Made by a program: the position numbers and the translations under genes. The notes under the pieces were generated by a model. That model worked only from the letters and a program-made list of their open reading frames with translations, was not told where the DNA came from and did not search any database. Shown here piece by piece: positions 8,130 through 17,200 of a stretch of DNA of 64,000 bases. The stretch is from Yoonia sediminilitoris (GTDB lineage: Bacteria > Pseudomonadota > Alphaproteobacteria > Rhodobacterales > Rhodobacteraceae): positions 124,001 through 188,000 of the forward strand of contig NZ_QBUD01000004.1 in the NCBI RefSeq assembly GCF_003058085.1, read 5' to 3'. Position 1 is the stretch's first letter. The number at the start of each line of letters is the position of its first letter.

Positions 8130-8498
8130 CTAGAGCTCGCCCTCTTCACAGCGCTCATAGCGGAAGGCGTAGCCATCCCAGATCATGTAGATGCCTTCGC
8201 CAGACGAATCATTCATCAAGATGGCGCGTTCGTCCCATGTCGATCCTTCGCCTGAACACTCCATCGTGTAAATCGTTGCGTCCATATCGTTGATATCGAC
8301 AGGCTTGGTCATACGGCATTCGACTTCGACACCGTAGAAAATACTGTCTTCTATCTTCAACGATCCACCGTCAACACCAACAAGCGCACATTCAGCGTTA
8401 ACAGTCTGTTTATAAACACCATCATAAGGTCCTGCGTGGGCTATTCCAGCCAAAACAGCACCAATTAAAAGGCTTGAAGAGATCAAGTTGAGTTTCAT
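8130..8498 (-). CDS. Small secreted protein of unknown function
   Basis: The protein has 122 residues with a clear Sec signal peptide: MKLNLISS, a hydrophobic core and cleavage after AHA (about residue 22). The mature part (about 100 residues) is acidic and has four Cys (AECALVG, EVECRM, TMECSG, YERCEEGEL), which could form two disulfides in the periplasm. I do not recognise the family. The gene is monocistronic, divergent from the type I exporter genes and convergent with the PBP gene across the palindromic repeat. Its less GC-rich codon choice differs a little from its neighbours. Confidence 0.7.
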   Translation of the reverse strand: MKLNLISSSLLIGAVLAGIAHAGPYDGVYKQTVNAECALVGVDGGSLKIEDSIFYGVEVECRMTKPVDINDMDATIYTMECSGEGSTWDERAILMNDSSGEGIYMIWDGYAFRYERCEEGEL

Positions 8499-8659
8499 TA
8501 CTAAACGTTCTGAGCGATTCTATGATTCAAATCAACGCTGGAAAGGTCCGCATGGGCAACAATCGGCCCCTTGGCGGTTTTCGCGTTAACTCTGCCTTGA
8601 AAAGCTGTAAATTGCGCCGCACTACGACCTGAACAAGACGTTACCTAACGGGGCACACT

Positions 8660-10396
8660 TTGGACGAGATGAAACAAAAGGGCGAAGCCGAACTGGTCGA
8701 CGCCCGCAAAGAAAGCCGCCAGCTTTATTGGATGGTCGGCATCTTCAGTTTTTTCGTGAACCTGCTGATGTTGACCGGACCGCTCTACATGCTGAACGTC
8801 TACGACCGGGTCCTCAGCTCGCGGTCGTTCGAAACTTTGATCGCGCTTTCGGTGTTGGTGGCCTTTCTCTATTCGATCATGGGTATTCTGGACTATGTGC
8901 GTGGCCGGGTCATGGGCCGCGTGGGTGCCCGCTTTCAGGCGCGCCTTGACCGCCGTGTCTTTGGCGCCGTTTTGCGCGCCACAACGCTCAACCGTGCCCC
9001 GCGCGAAGCCGCCACCGGTCTGCGCGATCTGGAAGCCGTGCAGCGGCTGATCACGTCACCGGCGCTGATGGCGCTGTTTGATCTGCCGTGGGCACCGCTG
9101 TTTTTCTGGGGCATTTTCATTTTCCACCCGCTGATGGGTTTGCTGGCCATCGTTGGCGCAGTCATCCTGATTGGCGTGGCGCTTTTCAACCAGTTGACGA
9201 CCAAAAAGCCGCTGGAAGAAGCCAACGCCGCCAGCTTTGCATCGGAACAGATGGGCAGCCAGATACGCGGCGAAAGCGAAATGGTGCATTCACTGGGGAT
9301 GCGCGGGGCCGCGTTTGACCGCTGGCAGATCGCGCGCGGCAAGTCGCTGGATGCCACCATCGGGGCTGCGGATGCGTCGGGCACATTCACTGCGATGACC
9401 AAGTCATTCCGCTTGTTCCTGCAATCGGCGATGTTGGGTCTGGGTGCCTATCTGGTACTGATGAATGAACTGTCGCCCGGCGCGATGATTGCCGGTTCGA
9501 TTCTGTTGGGTCGCGGGCTTGCGCCAATCGAGCTTCTTGTCGGCCAATGGGCCGTGTTTCAGAAGGGACGCGAAGGCTGGCGGCGACTGGCCGTTTTGCT
9601 GGGCACCATCCCCGAAGACGAACAGCGGATGCAACTGCCCAAGCCAAAGGCGCGCCTGCTGGCCGATCAGGTGACCGTTGTGCCGCCGGGCGAAAAGCAG
9701 GCGTCGCTGCGTCTGATCAGTTTTGAAGTGAAACCCGGTCAGGCTGTCGGTGTCATTGGCACGTCAGGCGCAGGCAAATCGACTCTTGCGCGGGTGCTTA
9801 CGGGCGTGTGGCAACCGGCTGGCGGCAAGATCCGTCTGGATGGGGCTGCTTTGGACCAATATGACCCCGATGTTCTGGGCCAGCACATCGGCTATCTGCC
9901 CCAGCGGGTGCAGCTGTTTGATGGCACGATCAAGGAAAATATCGCCCGCATGTCAATGCAGCCGGACGATGCCGAAGTTGTCAAAGCTGCGCGCAAGGCC
10001 GCCGCGCATGAAATGATCCTGAAATTGCCCGATGGCTATGACACCAGAGTATCGGCCAACACGGGCCGACTGTCGGGAGGCCAGATCCAACGTATCGGTC
10101 TGGCGCGGGCTATGTATGGCGACCCTGTTGTTCTGGTACTCGATGAACCGAACTCCAACCTCGACAATGATGGGTCCTCTGCATTGAACCAGGCCATCAA
10201 GACACTTAAGTCCGAGGGGAAAATCGTGTTTATCATGGCCCACCGGCCAGCGGCTATTCAGGAATGCGACATGTTGCTGGTGATCGAAGCAGGCGCACGC
10301 CGCGCCTTTGGCCCCAAGGATGAGGTCCTGTCTGAAATGGTCAAGAACCATAACGAGATCAAGCGTAGTGCAGGCAAGACAGGCGGTGTGTCATGA
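8660..10396 (+). CDS. Type I secretion permease/ATPase (PrtD family)
   Basis: This 578-residue fused ABC exporter is the inner-membrane motor of a type I secretion system. The transmembrane domain (about 25-300) contains the family block LTGPLYMLNVYDRVL. The nucleotide-binding domain has Walker A GTSGAGKST (about 367-375), signature LSGGQ (about 471) and Walker B VLVLDEP (about 491). There is no N-terminal C39-like domain, which fits the PrtD/AprD class exporting RTX proteases, lipases or S-layer-type proteins rather than HlyB. The start is a TTG with a weak GGGG site; ATG at 8669 is the alternative. Its stop overlaps the start of the adaptor gene by 4 bp. Confidence 0.92.
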   Translation: MDEMKQKGEAELVDARKESRQLYWMVGIFSFFVNLLMLTGPLYMLNVYDRVLSSRSFETLIALSVLVAFLYSIMGILDYVRGRVMGRVGARFQARLDRRVFGAVLRATTLNRAPREAATGLRDLEAVQRLITSPALMALFDLPWAPLFFWGIFIFHPLMGLLAIVGAVILIGVALFNQLTTKKPLEEANAASFASEQMGSQIRGESEMVHSLGMRGAAFDRWQIARGKSLDATIGAADASGTFTAMTKSFRLFLQSAMLGLGAYLVLMNELSPGAMIAGSILLGRGLAPIELLVGQWAVFQKGREGWRRLAVLLGTIPEDEQRMQLPKPKARLLADQVTVVPPGEKQASLRLISFEVKPGQAVGVIGTSGAGKSTLARVLTGVWQPAGGKIRLDGAALDQYDPDVLGQHIGYLPQRVQLFDGTIKENIARMSMQPDDAEVVKAARKAAAHEMILKLPDGYDTRVSANTGRLSGGQIQRIGLARAMYGDPVVLVLDEPNSNLDNDGSSALNQAIKTLKSEGKIVFIMAHRPAAIQECDMLLVIEAGARRAFGPKDEVLSEMVKNHNEIKRSAGKTGGVS

Positions 10397-11712
10397 TGAT
10401 GCCCGGCAAGTCAAATGCGTCCGACCAACGCTGGTCGGCCAAACGGCATCTGGTTTCGGGGTTAATTGCCCTGTTCATTCTTGTGGGCGGCTTTGGCGCA
10501 TGGTCGGTTCTGGCCCAGATCACCGGCGCTGTCATCACCAGCGGCCAGATCGAAGTTGATCGCAACAGGCAGGTGGTCCAGCACCCTGACGGCGGCGTCG
10601 TCGAAGAAATTCTAGTCGATGAAGGCGATGTCGTCGAAGCGGGTGACCTCTTGATCCGGCTAGACGCCAATACCCTGAAATCCGAATTGGCCATCGTCGA
10701 AGGGCAGCTTTTTGAAATCCTCGCCCGTCGTGGCCGACTGGAGGCGGAACGCGACAATGCCGCGGCCCCAGTGTTCGATCCGCTGTTGACCGGGTCCGAT
10801 AACCCGGAAGTGCACGAATTGATCACCGGCCAGATCAGACTGTTCGAGGCGCGGCTGGAATCCAGCAAAAGCGCCAAGGAACAGTTGACCCAGCAGCGCG
10901 CGCAGATTGCAAGCCAGTTGGCAGGCATTGGCGCACAACAGGCCGCGTTGGAAACCCAACAGGAACTCATCACACGCGAACTGGCGGACCAGCAAAGCCT
11001 GCTGGATCGCGGCCTGGCACAAGCTAGTCGCGTGCTGACCCTGCAACGCGAAGAAGCCAGCCTGCTGGGCCGCGTCGGCGAGTTGACCGCGCAGGCTGCA
11101 CAGGCTGGCGAACGCATGACCGAGATCGACATCCAGATTTTGGGCTTGTCCTCGACCCGCAGGGAAGAGGCAATCACCCGCCTGCGCGATTTGCAGTATA
11201 ACGAACTGGAACTGTCCGAGCGGCGCCGCACCCTGACCCGCCAGCTGGACCGGCTTGATATTCGCGCCCCTGTCTCAGGTGTCGTCTATGGCTTGGCCGT
11301 TTTTGCGGAACAATCCGTCATCCGGCCTGCCGACCCTGTGCTTTATCTGATCCCGCAGGATCGCCCGTTGGTCATCGCGACACAGGTGCAGGTTGTCGAT
11401 ATTGACCAGATTTATGTGGGCCAGGAAGTGACATTGCGTTTTTCTGCGTTCGATCAGCGGCGCACCCCGGAATTGAAGGGGGCTGTTACGCTGGTGTCGG
11501 CCGATGCGTTCCAGAACGAAAGCTCTGGCTTGTCCTATTACCGGGCCGAAGTGCAGTTGAATGACGGCGAAATCGGCAGACTGCCCGAGGATATGACCTT
11601 GATCCCCGGTATGCCGGTTGAGGCCTTTGTACGTACGGCTGACCGGACCCCGATGGGCTACCTGCTCAAACCGCTGTCAGACTATTTCGCCAAGGCATTC
11701 CGCGAGTCGTGA
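10393..11712 (+). CDS. Type I secretion periplasmic adaptor (HlyD/PrtE family)
   Basis: This 439-residue membrane-fusion protein connects the ABC exporter to a TolC-like outer-membrane channel. It has one N-terminal membrane helix (about 20-40), a biotinyl-lipoyl-like segment QVVQHPDGGVVEEILVDEGDVV, a long alpha-helical hairpin rich in Gln/Ala/Leu (about 120-290), and the beta-barrel with DIRAPVSGVVYGL. The length matches type I secretion adaptors. It is translationally coupled to the ABC gene. No outer-membrane channel and no RTX substrate gene lies in this window, so TolC and the cargo must be encoded elsewhere. Confidence 0.92.
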   Translation: MMMPGKSNASDQRWSAKRHLVSGLIALFILVGGFGAWSVLAQITGAVITSGQIEVDRNRQVVQHPDGGVVEEILVDEGDVVEAGDLLIRLDANTLKSELAIVEGQLFEILARRGRLEAERDNAAAPVFDPLLTGSDNPEVHELITGQIRLFEARLESSKSAKEQLTQQRAQIASQLAGIGAQQAALETQQELITRELADQQSLLDRGLAQASRVLTLQREEASLLGRVGELTAQAAQAGERMTEIDIQILGLSSTRREEAITRLRDLQYNELELSERRRTLTRQLDRLDIRAPVSGVVYGLAVFAEQSVIRPADPVLYLIPQDRPLVIATQVQVVDIDQIYVGQEVTLRFSAFDQRRTPELKGAVTLVSADAFQNESSGLSYYRAEVQLNDGEIGRLPEDMTLIPGMPVEAFVRTADRTPMGYLLKPLSDYFAKAFRES

Positions 11713-11764
11713 ATTGCACCTTCCTGATTTGCCCGCTAGCGTCCGGACAAAACAGGAGGACATC

Positions 11765-12226
11765 ATGAGCACCATCGAATCCAAACTTGCCGAACTGGGG
11801 GTGACCCTGCCCGAGGCACCTGCCCCCGCAGCCAATTATGTGCCCTTTGTTGTTGTTGGTGATCTGGTGCATGTGTCGGGCCAGATCGCGGCCAATGCCG
11901 ACGGTATGATCAAGGGCAAGCTTGGCGCAGATATGGATGCTGACGCCGGTGCGATCGCCGCGAAATCATGCGCAATCAGCCTGCTGGCCCAACTCAAAGC
12001 TGCCTGCGGCGGCGATATTGACCGGCTTGTCAGGGTCGTCAAACTGGTTGGCTTTGTGAACTCCACGCCTGATTTTGGCGACCAGCCAAAAGTGATCAAT
12101 GGCGCATCAGACTTCATGGTGGCGGCCTTGGGCGACAAGGGACGCCATGCTCGCTCTGCTGTCAGTGCCGCCAGCCTGCCGTTTGGCGTGGCTGTCGAAA
12201 TCGAAGCGATCTTTCAGATCAAATGA
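11765..12226 (+). CDS. RidA family protein
   Basis: The protein has 153 residues. A strong AGGAGG lies just upstream of the ATG at 11765, which rejects a longer upstream frame. RidA/YjgF proteins are trimeric cytoplasmic enzymes that hydrolyse reactive enamine/imine intermediates. This member has the longer Rhodobacterales/Pseudomonas-type form: VSGQIA, then KVINGASDFMVAALGDKGRHARSAVSAASLPFGVAVEIEAIF. The catalytic Arg is the one in HARSA, and the C-terminal Glu in EIEAIF is conserved. It overlaps the downstream phosphodiesterase gene by 4 bp. True RidA or a paralogue cannot be separated by eye. Confidence 0.88.
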   Translation: MSTIESKLAELGVTLPEAPAPAANYVPFVVVGDLVHVSGQIAANADGMIKGKLGADMDADAGAIAAKSCAISLLAQLKAACGGDIDRLVRVVKLVGFVNSTPDFGDQPKVINGASDFMVAALGDKGRHARSAVSAASLPFGVAVEIEAIFQIK

Positions 12227-12975
12227 CCCTGCCCACCAGCTTTTTTGCCCGTCCTATCACCCATCGGGGGCTGCACGACCGCAAGGCAGGGCGGGTCGAG
12301 AACAGCGTGAAATCCTTTCAGGCAGCCATTGATGCAGGCTACGGCATCGAACTGGACCTGCAGCTGTCAAGCGATGGCCATGCGATGGTATTCCACGATG
12401 ACCTGCTTGATCGGCTGACGAGTGAAACCGGCCCGGTGTGCGACCGCACACGTGCAGAACTTGAACAGGTAGCACTGACTGACGATGGCAGCCTGATCAC
12501 TGCGCTGGACGATGTGCTGACACTGGTATCAGGCCGCGTGCCATTGCTGATTGAAATCAAGGATCAGGATGGCGCGATGGGTGCCGATGTTGGCACGCTT
12601 GAAGCGGCAACCGTCGCCGCGCTGGATGGATATTCGGGAGATGTCGCATTGATGTCGTTCAACCCGCACGCGGTCGCAGCCGTTGCCACCCTCGCGCCCC
12701 ATATCCCGCGCGGCATCGTCACATCATCTTATGCGCCAAAGGTCTGGCCAGAGGTGCCACCCGAAAGGCAAGACGAACTACGTGACATTCCCGATTTCGG
12801 ACCTGTCGGTGCCTGCTTCATCAGCCACGAGGCTTCCGATCTGGACCGACCGCGTGTGGCCGAACTCAAGGCGCAGGGGGCGCATATCCTCTGCTGGACA
12901 ATCAGATCGCCGCAAGCAGAGGCAAAGGCCCGCAAAATCGCTGATAACGTCACCTTTGAAGGGTATCTCGCTTGA
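12223..12975 (+). CDS. Glycerophosphodiester phosphodiesterase (UgpQ-like)
   Basis: This 250-residue TIM-barrel phosphodiesterase should cleave glycerophosphodiesters to glycerol-3-phosphate and an alcohol. The start of the barrel shows THRGLHD, and the active site shows IELDLQLSSDGHAMVFHDDLLDRLT, with the expected metal-binding Glu/Asp and two His. LLIEIKD is the next strand motif. There is no signal peptide, so it acts in the cytoplasm. Coupling to RidA by a 4-bp overlap suggests one transcript from RidA onward. Confidence 0.9.
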   Translation: MTLPTSFFARPITHRGLHDRKAGRVENSVKSFQAAIDAGYGIELDLQLSSDGHAMVFHDDLLDRLTSETGPVCDRTRAELEQVALTDDGSLITALDDVLTLVSGRVPLLIEIKDQDGAMGADVGTLEAATVAALDGYSGDVALMSFNPHAVAAVATLAPHIPRGIVTSSYAPKVWPEVPPERQDELRDIPDFGPVGACFISHEASDLDRPRVAELKAQGAHILCWTIRSPQAEAKARKIADNVTFEGYLA

Positions 12976-13006
12976 CGTGCGCACGCGCCCGACCAATTTG
13001 CAGACT

Positions 13007-14191
13007 ATGACTGAAGCCCCAATCGAGATTACCGCGCACCCGGACCTGACAGGCATTACCGCTGACGACTGGGATGCCTGCGCATGCCCAGAGGGTGCCG
13101 AAGGCCGCCCCATCGATCCGTTCACGACCTATCGCTTCCTAAAGGCACTTGAGGACAGCGGTTCTGTCGGACCGGGTTCAGGCTGGCAGCCGCGCTATCT
13201 GACGGCGCAGACCAAAGGTCAGCTAATTGCCGTTGCCCCGCTTTATGCCAAAGGGCACAGTCAGGGCGAATATATCTTTGATCATAACTGGGCGCACGCA
13301 TACGAAAACGCAGGCGGGCGTTATTACCCCAAATTACAAATCGCCGTGCCCTTCACCCCCGCCACAGGCCGCAGGTTTCTGACCCGACCGGGGTTCGAGG
13401 CCGTGGGGATGTCGGCCATTATCCAAGGCGCAATCCAGATTGCGGCCGACAATGAACTGTCGTCCGTCCACGCGACCTTCTGCACAGAGGCAGAGGCGAT
13501 TGCAGGGGCCAAGATGGGCCTGCTGCACCGCATTGGTCAGCAATTTCATTGGGAAAATGACAGCTATGCCGATTTCGATGCCTTCCTTGCGTCGCTCTCG
13601 AGCCGCAAGCGCAAGAACATCCGCAAGGAACGTGCAACCGCCAACAGCTTTGGGGGTGAAATCATCGAATTGACCGGCGACCAGATCCAGCCGGAACATT
13701 GGGATGCCTTCTGGCGGTTCTATCAGGACACCGGGAACCGCAAATGGGGCACGCCTTATCTGACCCGCCAGTTCTTTGACTGCGCGCAGGAAAGCCTGCG
13801 CAATGATATGCTACTGGTGCTGGCCATGCGGGACGGACGCGCCGTCGCGGGTGCGCTCAATTTCATCGGGCGCGAAACGCTTTTTGGGCGTTATTGGGGC
13901 TGCACAGAACATCACCCCTGCCTGCATTTCGAATTGTGTTATTACCGAGCCATTGACTATGCAATCCGGTATGGGATGAAACGGGTCGAGGCGGGCGCGC
14001 AAGGCGAACACAAGCTGGCCCGCGGCTATCTGCCAGTTGCCACCCACAGCCTGCACTGGTTTGGCGATCCGGGCTTTCGGGACGCCGTAGCCAACTACCT
14101 TGAGGCAGAACGCGACGCCGTTGACCATGAAATCGAAGTGCTCACCAGTTACGGGCCTTTCCGCAAAACACATCAAGAGGAACAGCAATGA
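13007..14191 (+). CDS. FemAB-like GNAT acyltransferase (DUF482)
   Basis: The protein has 394 residues from the ATG at 13007. An upstream in-frame start would overlap most of the phosphodiesterase gene and is rejected. DUF482 proteins have a FemAB-like tandem GNAT fold and have been called peptidogalycan biosynthesis proteins, with no proven substrate. Motifs seen are [38 protein letters not shown], and [27 protein letters not shown] with [12 protein letters not shown]. The gene overlaps the next one by 4 bp. Confidence 0.85.
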   Translation: MTEAPIEITAHPDLTGITADDWDACACPEGAEGRPIDPFTTYRFLKALEDSGSVGPGSGWQPRYLTAQTKGQLIAVAPLYAKGHSQGEYIFDHNWAHAYENAGGRYYPKLQIAVPFTPATGRRFLTRPGFEAVGMSAIIQGAIQIAADNELSSVHATFCTEAEAIAGAKMGLLHRIGQQFHWENDSYADFDAFLASLSSRKRKNIRKERATANSFGGEIIELTGDQIQPEHWDAFWRFYQDTGNRKWGTPYLTRQFFDCAQESLRNDMLLVLAMRDGRAVAGALNFIGRETLFGRYWGCTEHHPCLHFELCYYRAIDYAIRYGMKRVEAGAQGEHKLARGYLPVATHSLHWFGDPGFRDAVANYLEAERDAVDHEIEVLTSYGPFRKTHQEEQQ

Positions 14192-14487
14192 CCGATAAAC
14201 TGACCGATGCGGAACGCAGTGATCACATCGACCCGCTGTTGGAAAACGACTGGCAAATGGTCGATGGCCGCGATGCGATCCATAAGACGTTCATCTTTCG
14301 GAACTTTGTAGAGGCTTTTGGCTTTATGACTCGTGCAGCCATGTGGGCCGAAAAGCTGAACCACCATCCCGAATGGTCAAATGTCTACAAAACCGTCGAA
14401 GTAACGTTGACGACGCATGACGCAGATGGCCTAAGCGCACTCGATGCAAAATTGGCCAAGCGAATGGATGCGCTTGCTGGAGGATAA
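14188..14487 (+). CDS. phhB: Pterin-4a-carbinolamine dehydratase
   Basis: This 99-residue protein is the normal length. It dehydrates 4a-hydroxytetrahydropterin, recycling the cofactor of aromatic amino-acid hydroxylases. The active-site signature is clear: [23 protein letters not shown], with the paired His and the Tyr. [20 protein letters not shown] is the usual N-terminus. No phenylalanine hydroxylase gene is in the window. The gene lies inside a run of overlapping genes, four bases into the GNAT gene. Confidence 0.92.
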   Translation: MTDKLTDAERSDHIDPLLENDWQMVDGRDAIHKTFIFRNFVEAFGFMTRAAMWAEKLNHHPEWSNVYKTVEVTLTTHDADGLSALDAKLAKRMDALAGG

Positions 14488-14488
14488 T

Positions 14489-15334
14489 TTGGAAGACCTG
14501 TTGAATACCGTGATCTGGAACGGCAAGACCATTGCCGATCTGCTGTCGGCTGAATTTCTCGCCACAATGTTCGGTAGCGTCATTGCTGCGATCCTCATTC
14601 TATTTCTGGGGTTCATTGTCGGGGGATGGGCGCGCAGGCGGCTTGTCAATCTGGGCATCAGTCAAAAGCACCTTGACGAGACCCTGTTCAACTTTTTCGG
14701 CAATGTCGCACGCTATGTGATCATTGGCTTTGCAGTTATTTTTGTCCTTAATACCTTCGGGATTCAGACAACCTCATTTGTGGCCCTGATCGGTGCGGCG
14801 GGTCTGGCGATTGGTCTGGCACTCCAAGGCACCCTGTCCAACGTCGCCGCCGGTGTGATGATCGTCTTTTTCCGGCCCGTCAAAATCGGTGATTTTGTCG
14901 AGGTCAACGGCCAGATGGGTACCGTCAAAGATGTCACCCTGAACTTTATTGAACTGGCCTCGTCCGCCAATGTGCAAATCATTATTCCGAACGCGCAGGT
15001 CTGGGGCAATACGATCATCAACTACTCTACCTACGACACCCGCCGCGCCGAATGGACCTTTGGCGTCGGCTATGGCGCGAACCTGAAGCTTGCCGAAGAG
15101 GTAATCAGAAAAGTCATTTTGAATGACCCGCGCGCCAAGCAAGAACCAGCGCCTTTCATTCAAGTGAATAATCTGGGCGACAGTTCGGTCGATTTTCTGG
15201 TGCGGGTCTGGTGCGACAGGGCGGACCTGTTCCAGTTTCAGGCTGACATGAAACGCCAGGTGAAAGAGGCTTTTGACGAGGCGGGCATCGATATCCCTTT
15301 CCCGACACAGACAGTGGTGCAGGTGAAAGGCTGA
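14489..15334 (+). CDS. Small-conductance mechanosensitive channel (MscS family)
   Basis: This inner-membrane tension-gated channel has about 281 residues. Start choice: TTG at 14489 follows GGAGGA (14479-14484) by 4 bases and gives MEDLLNTVIWNGKT. ATG at 14468, overlapping the PCD gene, is the alternative and adds seven residues. Three transmembrane helices are followed by the MscS pore and beta domain, with GAAGLAIGLALQGTLSNVAAGVMIVFFRP cut into helix TM3 and the start of the beta domain (GDFVEVNGQMGTVKDV). It is the last gene of the RidA to MscS run and is followed by a 26-bp palindrome. Confidence 0.9.
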   Translation: MEDLLNTVIWNGKTIADLLSAEFLATMFGSVIAAILILFLGFIVGGWARRRLVNLGISQKHLDETLFNFFGNVARYVIIGFAVIFVLNTFGIQTTSFVALIGAAGLAIGLALQGTLSNVAAGVMIVFFRPVKIGDFVEVNGQMGTVKDVTLNFIELASSANVQIIIPNAQVWGNTIINYSTYDTRRAEWTFGVGYGANLKLAEEVIRKVILNDPRAKQEPAPFIQVNNLGDSSVDFLVRVWCDRADLFQFQADMKRQVKEAFDEAGIDIPFPTQTVVQVKG

Positions 15335-15347
15335 GCCTGAAAGAGAT

Positions 15348-15373
15348 GCGGCCCGATCAATTGATCGGGCCGC
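15348..15373. terminator. Perfect 26-bp palindrome between convergent genes
   Basis: GCGGCCCGATCAA (15348-15360) is followed immediately by its exact reverse complement (15361-15373). It lies 13 bp past the MscS stop and 28 bp past the peroxiredoxin stop, which converges on it. It should fold on both transcripts and probably ends both, although no T-run follows on either side. Confidence 0.6.
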
Positions 15374-15401
15374 GCATCGTCAATTCGTGTCTGTTTCGGC
15401 G

Positions 15402-15893
15402 TCAGCCCATGGCTTCCAGCAATGTCTCGCCTGCAGAAATCTCACATTCGCCCGGATTTGTTTCGGCGTTCAGAATTTTTATCTCACCGTTTTCGACCAG
15501 CATCGAATAGCGCTTTGACCGGTCGACAAAGCCCACAGGCGCGGCACTGAAATTCATGCCGATGGCGGTTGTAAATTCGCTTTCCGCGTCTGCCAGCATC
15601 GTAATGCCGGTGTCATTTGCGCGCGTGCTGTCGCCCCATGCTTTCATAACAAAGGGATCATTCACTGCGACGCAGATAATCTCGTCCACGCCTTTTTCCA
15701 TGAAATCATCGTAGGTAATCATAAAGCTGGGCACATGCGCGGTCGAACATGTCCCTGTGAAAGCGCCCGGCAATCCAAATATGACCACCTTACGGTCTTT
15801 CAGTTTGTCGCCCAGGGACACCTGCCTTGGTCCATCTTCGCCCATCACGAGCAATTTCGCGTCCGGTACCGTGTCACCAACCTTGATTGTCAT
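15402..15893 (-). CDS. Peroxiredoxin (Prx5/thioredoxin-dependent type)
   Basis: The protein has 163 residues, the usual length for the Prx5 subfamily. It reduces hydroperoxides through the peroxidatic Cys49 in PGAFTGTCSTAHVPSF. WGDSTRANDTGITMLAD and APVGFVDRSKRYSMLVENGEI are further family blocks. A second Cys lies near the end (GECEIS), which could act as a resolving or glutathionylated residue. There is no glutaredoxin fusion. The gene is monocistronic and cytoplasmic, divergent from the flavoprotein gene at 15986. Confidence 0.93.
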   Translation of the reverse strand: MTIKVGDTVPDAKLLVMGEDGPRQVSLGDKLKDRKVVIFGLPGAFTGTCSTAHVPSFMITYDDFMEKGVDEIICVAVNDPFVMKAWGDSTRANDTGITMLADAESEFTTAIGMNFSAAPVGFVDRSKRYSMLVENGEIKILNAETNPGECEISAGETLLEAMG

Positions 15894-15985
15894 TCAATTG
15901 ATCCCCCAAAATCCATTTAAGTGTCTTGACCACTCTCATATAGAGTTCTTTACAGCAAGGGCCAGCTATCAAAGGTATCAAGAAT

Positions 15986-17200
15986 ATGGAACACATCGTT
16001 GTTGTCGGCGCGGGACAGGCGGGTGCCTCTTTGGTGGCCAAATTGCGCAGCGAAGGGTTTGAAGGGGACATCAGCCTGATCGGCGCCGAAAAGGTGCCGC
16101 CTTACCAACGCCCGCCACTTTCAAAAGCCTATTTGCTGGGGGAAATGCCCGAAGAACGGCTGTACCTGCGCCCTGCTGCATTCTACGAAGACCAACGGAT
16201 TGATTTGCAGTTGGACCGCCGCGTAGTTGCCATCGATCCGGCCGCCAAGACCATCACCTGTGATGATGACGAGGTCATCTCATACGACCAGCTTGCCCTG
16301 ACGGTCGGCGCGCATCCGCGCACCTTGCCTGCTGCAATCGGCGGGAATCTGGATGGCGTCTTTGCAGTGCGCAATCTGGCTGATGCCGATGCAATGTCTC
16401 CTGCCTTTGTGGCGGGCAAACATGTGCTGATCATCGGCGGTGGTTATATCGGTCTTGAGGCAGCGGCCGTCGCCGCAAAACTGGGCCTGAAGGTCACGCT
16501 GGTGGAAATGGCCGACCGTATTTTGCAGCGGGTGGCAGCGCCTGAAACATCCGACTATTTTCGCGCACTCCACCGCGCCCATGGCGTTGATATCCGCGAA
16601 GGTGTCGGCCTTGATCGTTTGTTGGGCGACGATTGTGTCACCGGTGCGCGCCTGACGGACGGAACCGAGCTAGACATTGATTTTGCCGTGGTCGGTGTCG
16701 GTATCAACCCGGCGACTATCCTTGCCGATAGCGCGGGGCTGGTCGTTGAAAACGGGATTGCCACGGACAGTCACGGTCGTACCTCTGACCCGCATATCTG
16801 GGCCGCCGGTGATTGCGCGACATGCCTGTTTGCAGGCGCGCCGATCCGGCTGGAAAGCGTGGGCAACGCCATTGATCAGGCAGAAGCGGTGGCCAAGAAC
16901 ATGCTGGGCCAAGACCAGCCCTATGTGCCGAAGCCCTGGTTCTGGTCAGATCAATACGACTGCAAACTGCAAATCGCCGGCCTGAATATGGGCTACACCG
17001 ATGTTTACATTCGCAAGGGGGATGCGCCGGGGGTCCAGTCGCATTGGTATTACAAGGGGGATGAACTGATCGCGGTGGATGCCATGAATGATGCACGCAA
17101 CTACATGATCGGCAAACGCCTGATTGAGTCGGGGCGCAGCCCTGCGCCTGCCGTCATCACGGACCCGGCAACGGACATGAAAGCCCTGCTGAAGTCGTGA
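15986..17200 (+). CDS. NAD(P)H:ferredoxin/rubredoxin reductase-like flavoprotein
   Basis: This 404-residue FAD- and NAD-binding oxidoreductase is of the putidaredoxin/rhodocoxin reductase type. The N-terminal FAD fold shows VVVGAGQAGASL and PPYQRPPLSKAYL, the NAD-binding fold shows LIIGGGYIGLEAAAVA, and the FAD site shows IWAAGDCA. The C-terminal reductase domain includes PWFWSDQYDCKLQIAGL. Such enzymes pass electrons from NADH to a 2Fe-2S ferredoxin that feeds a P450 or dioxygenase, none of which is nearby. Its stop overlaps the GTG start of rsmD. Confidence 0.88.
   Translation: MEHIVVVGAGQAGASLVAKLRSEGFEGDISLIGAEKVPPYQRPPLSKAYLLGEMPEERLYLRPAAFYEDQRIDLQLDRRVVAIDPAAKTITCDDDEVISYDQLALTVGAHPRTLPAAIGGNLDGVFAVRNLADADAMSPAFVAGKHVLIIGGGYIGLEAAAVAAKLGLKVTLVEMADRILQRVAAPETSDYFRALHRAHGVDIREGVGLDRLLGDDCVTGARLTDGTELDIDFAVVGVGINPATILADSAGLVVENGIATDSHGRTSDPHIWAAGDCATCLFAGAPIRLESVGNAIDQAEAVAKNMLGQDQPYVPKPWFWSDQYDCKLQIAGLNMGYTDVYIRKGDAPGVQSHWYYKGDELIAVDAMNDARNYMIGKRLIESGRSPAPAVITDPATDMKALLKS

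Noticed and set aside
11618-11764. A longer start for the RidA gene
   Set aside because: It overlaps the HlyD gene end, while AGGAGG sits right before the ATG at 11765.
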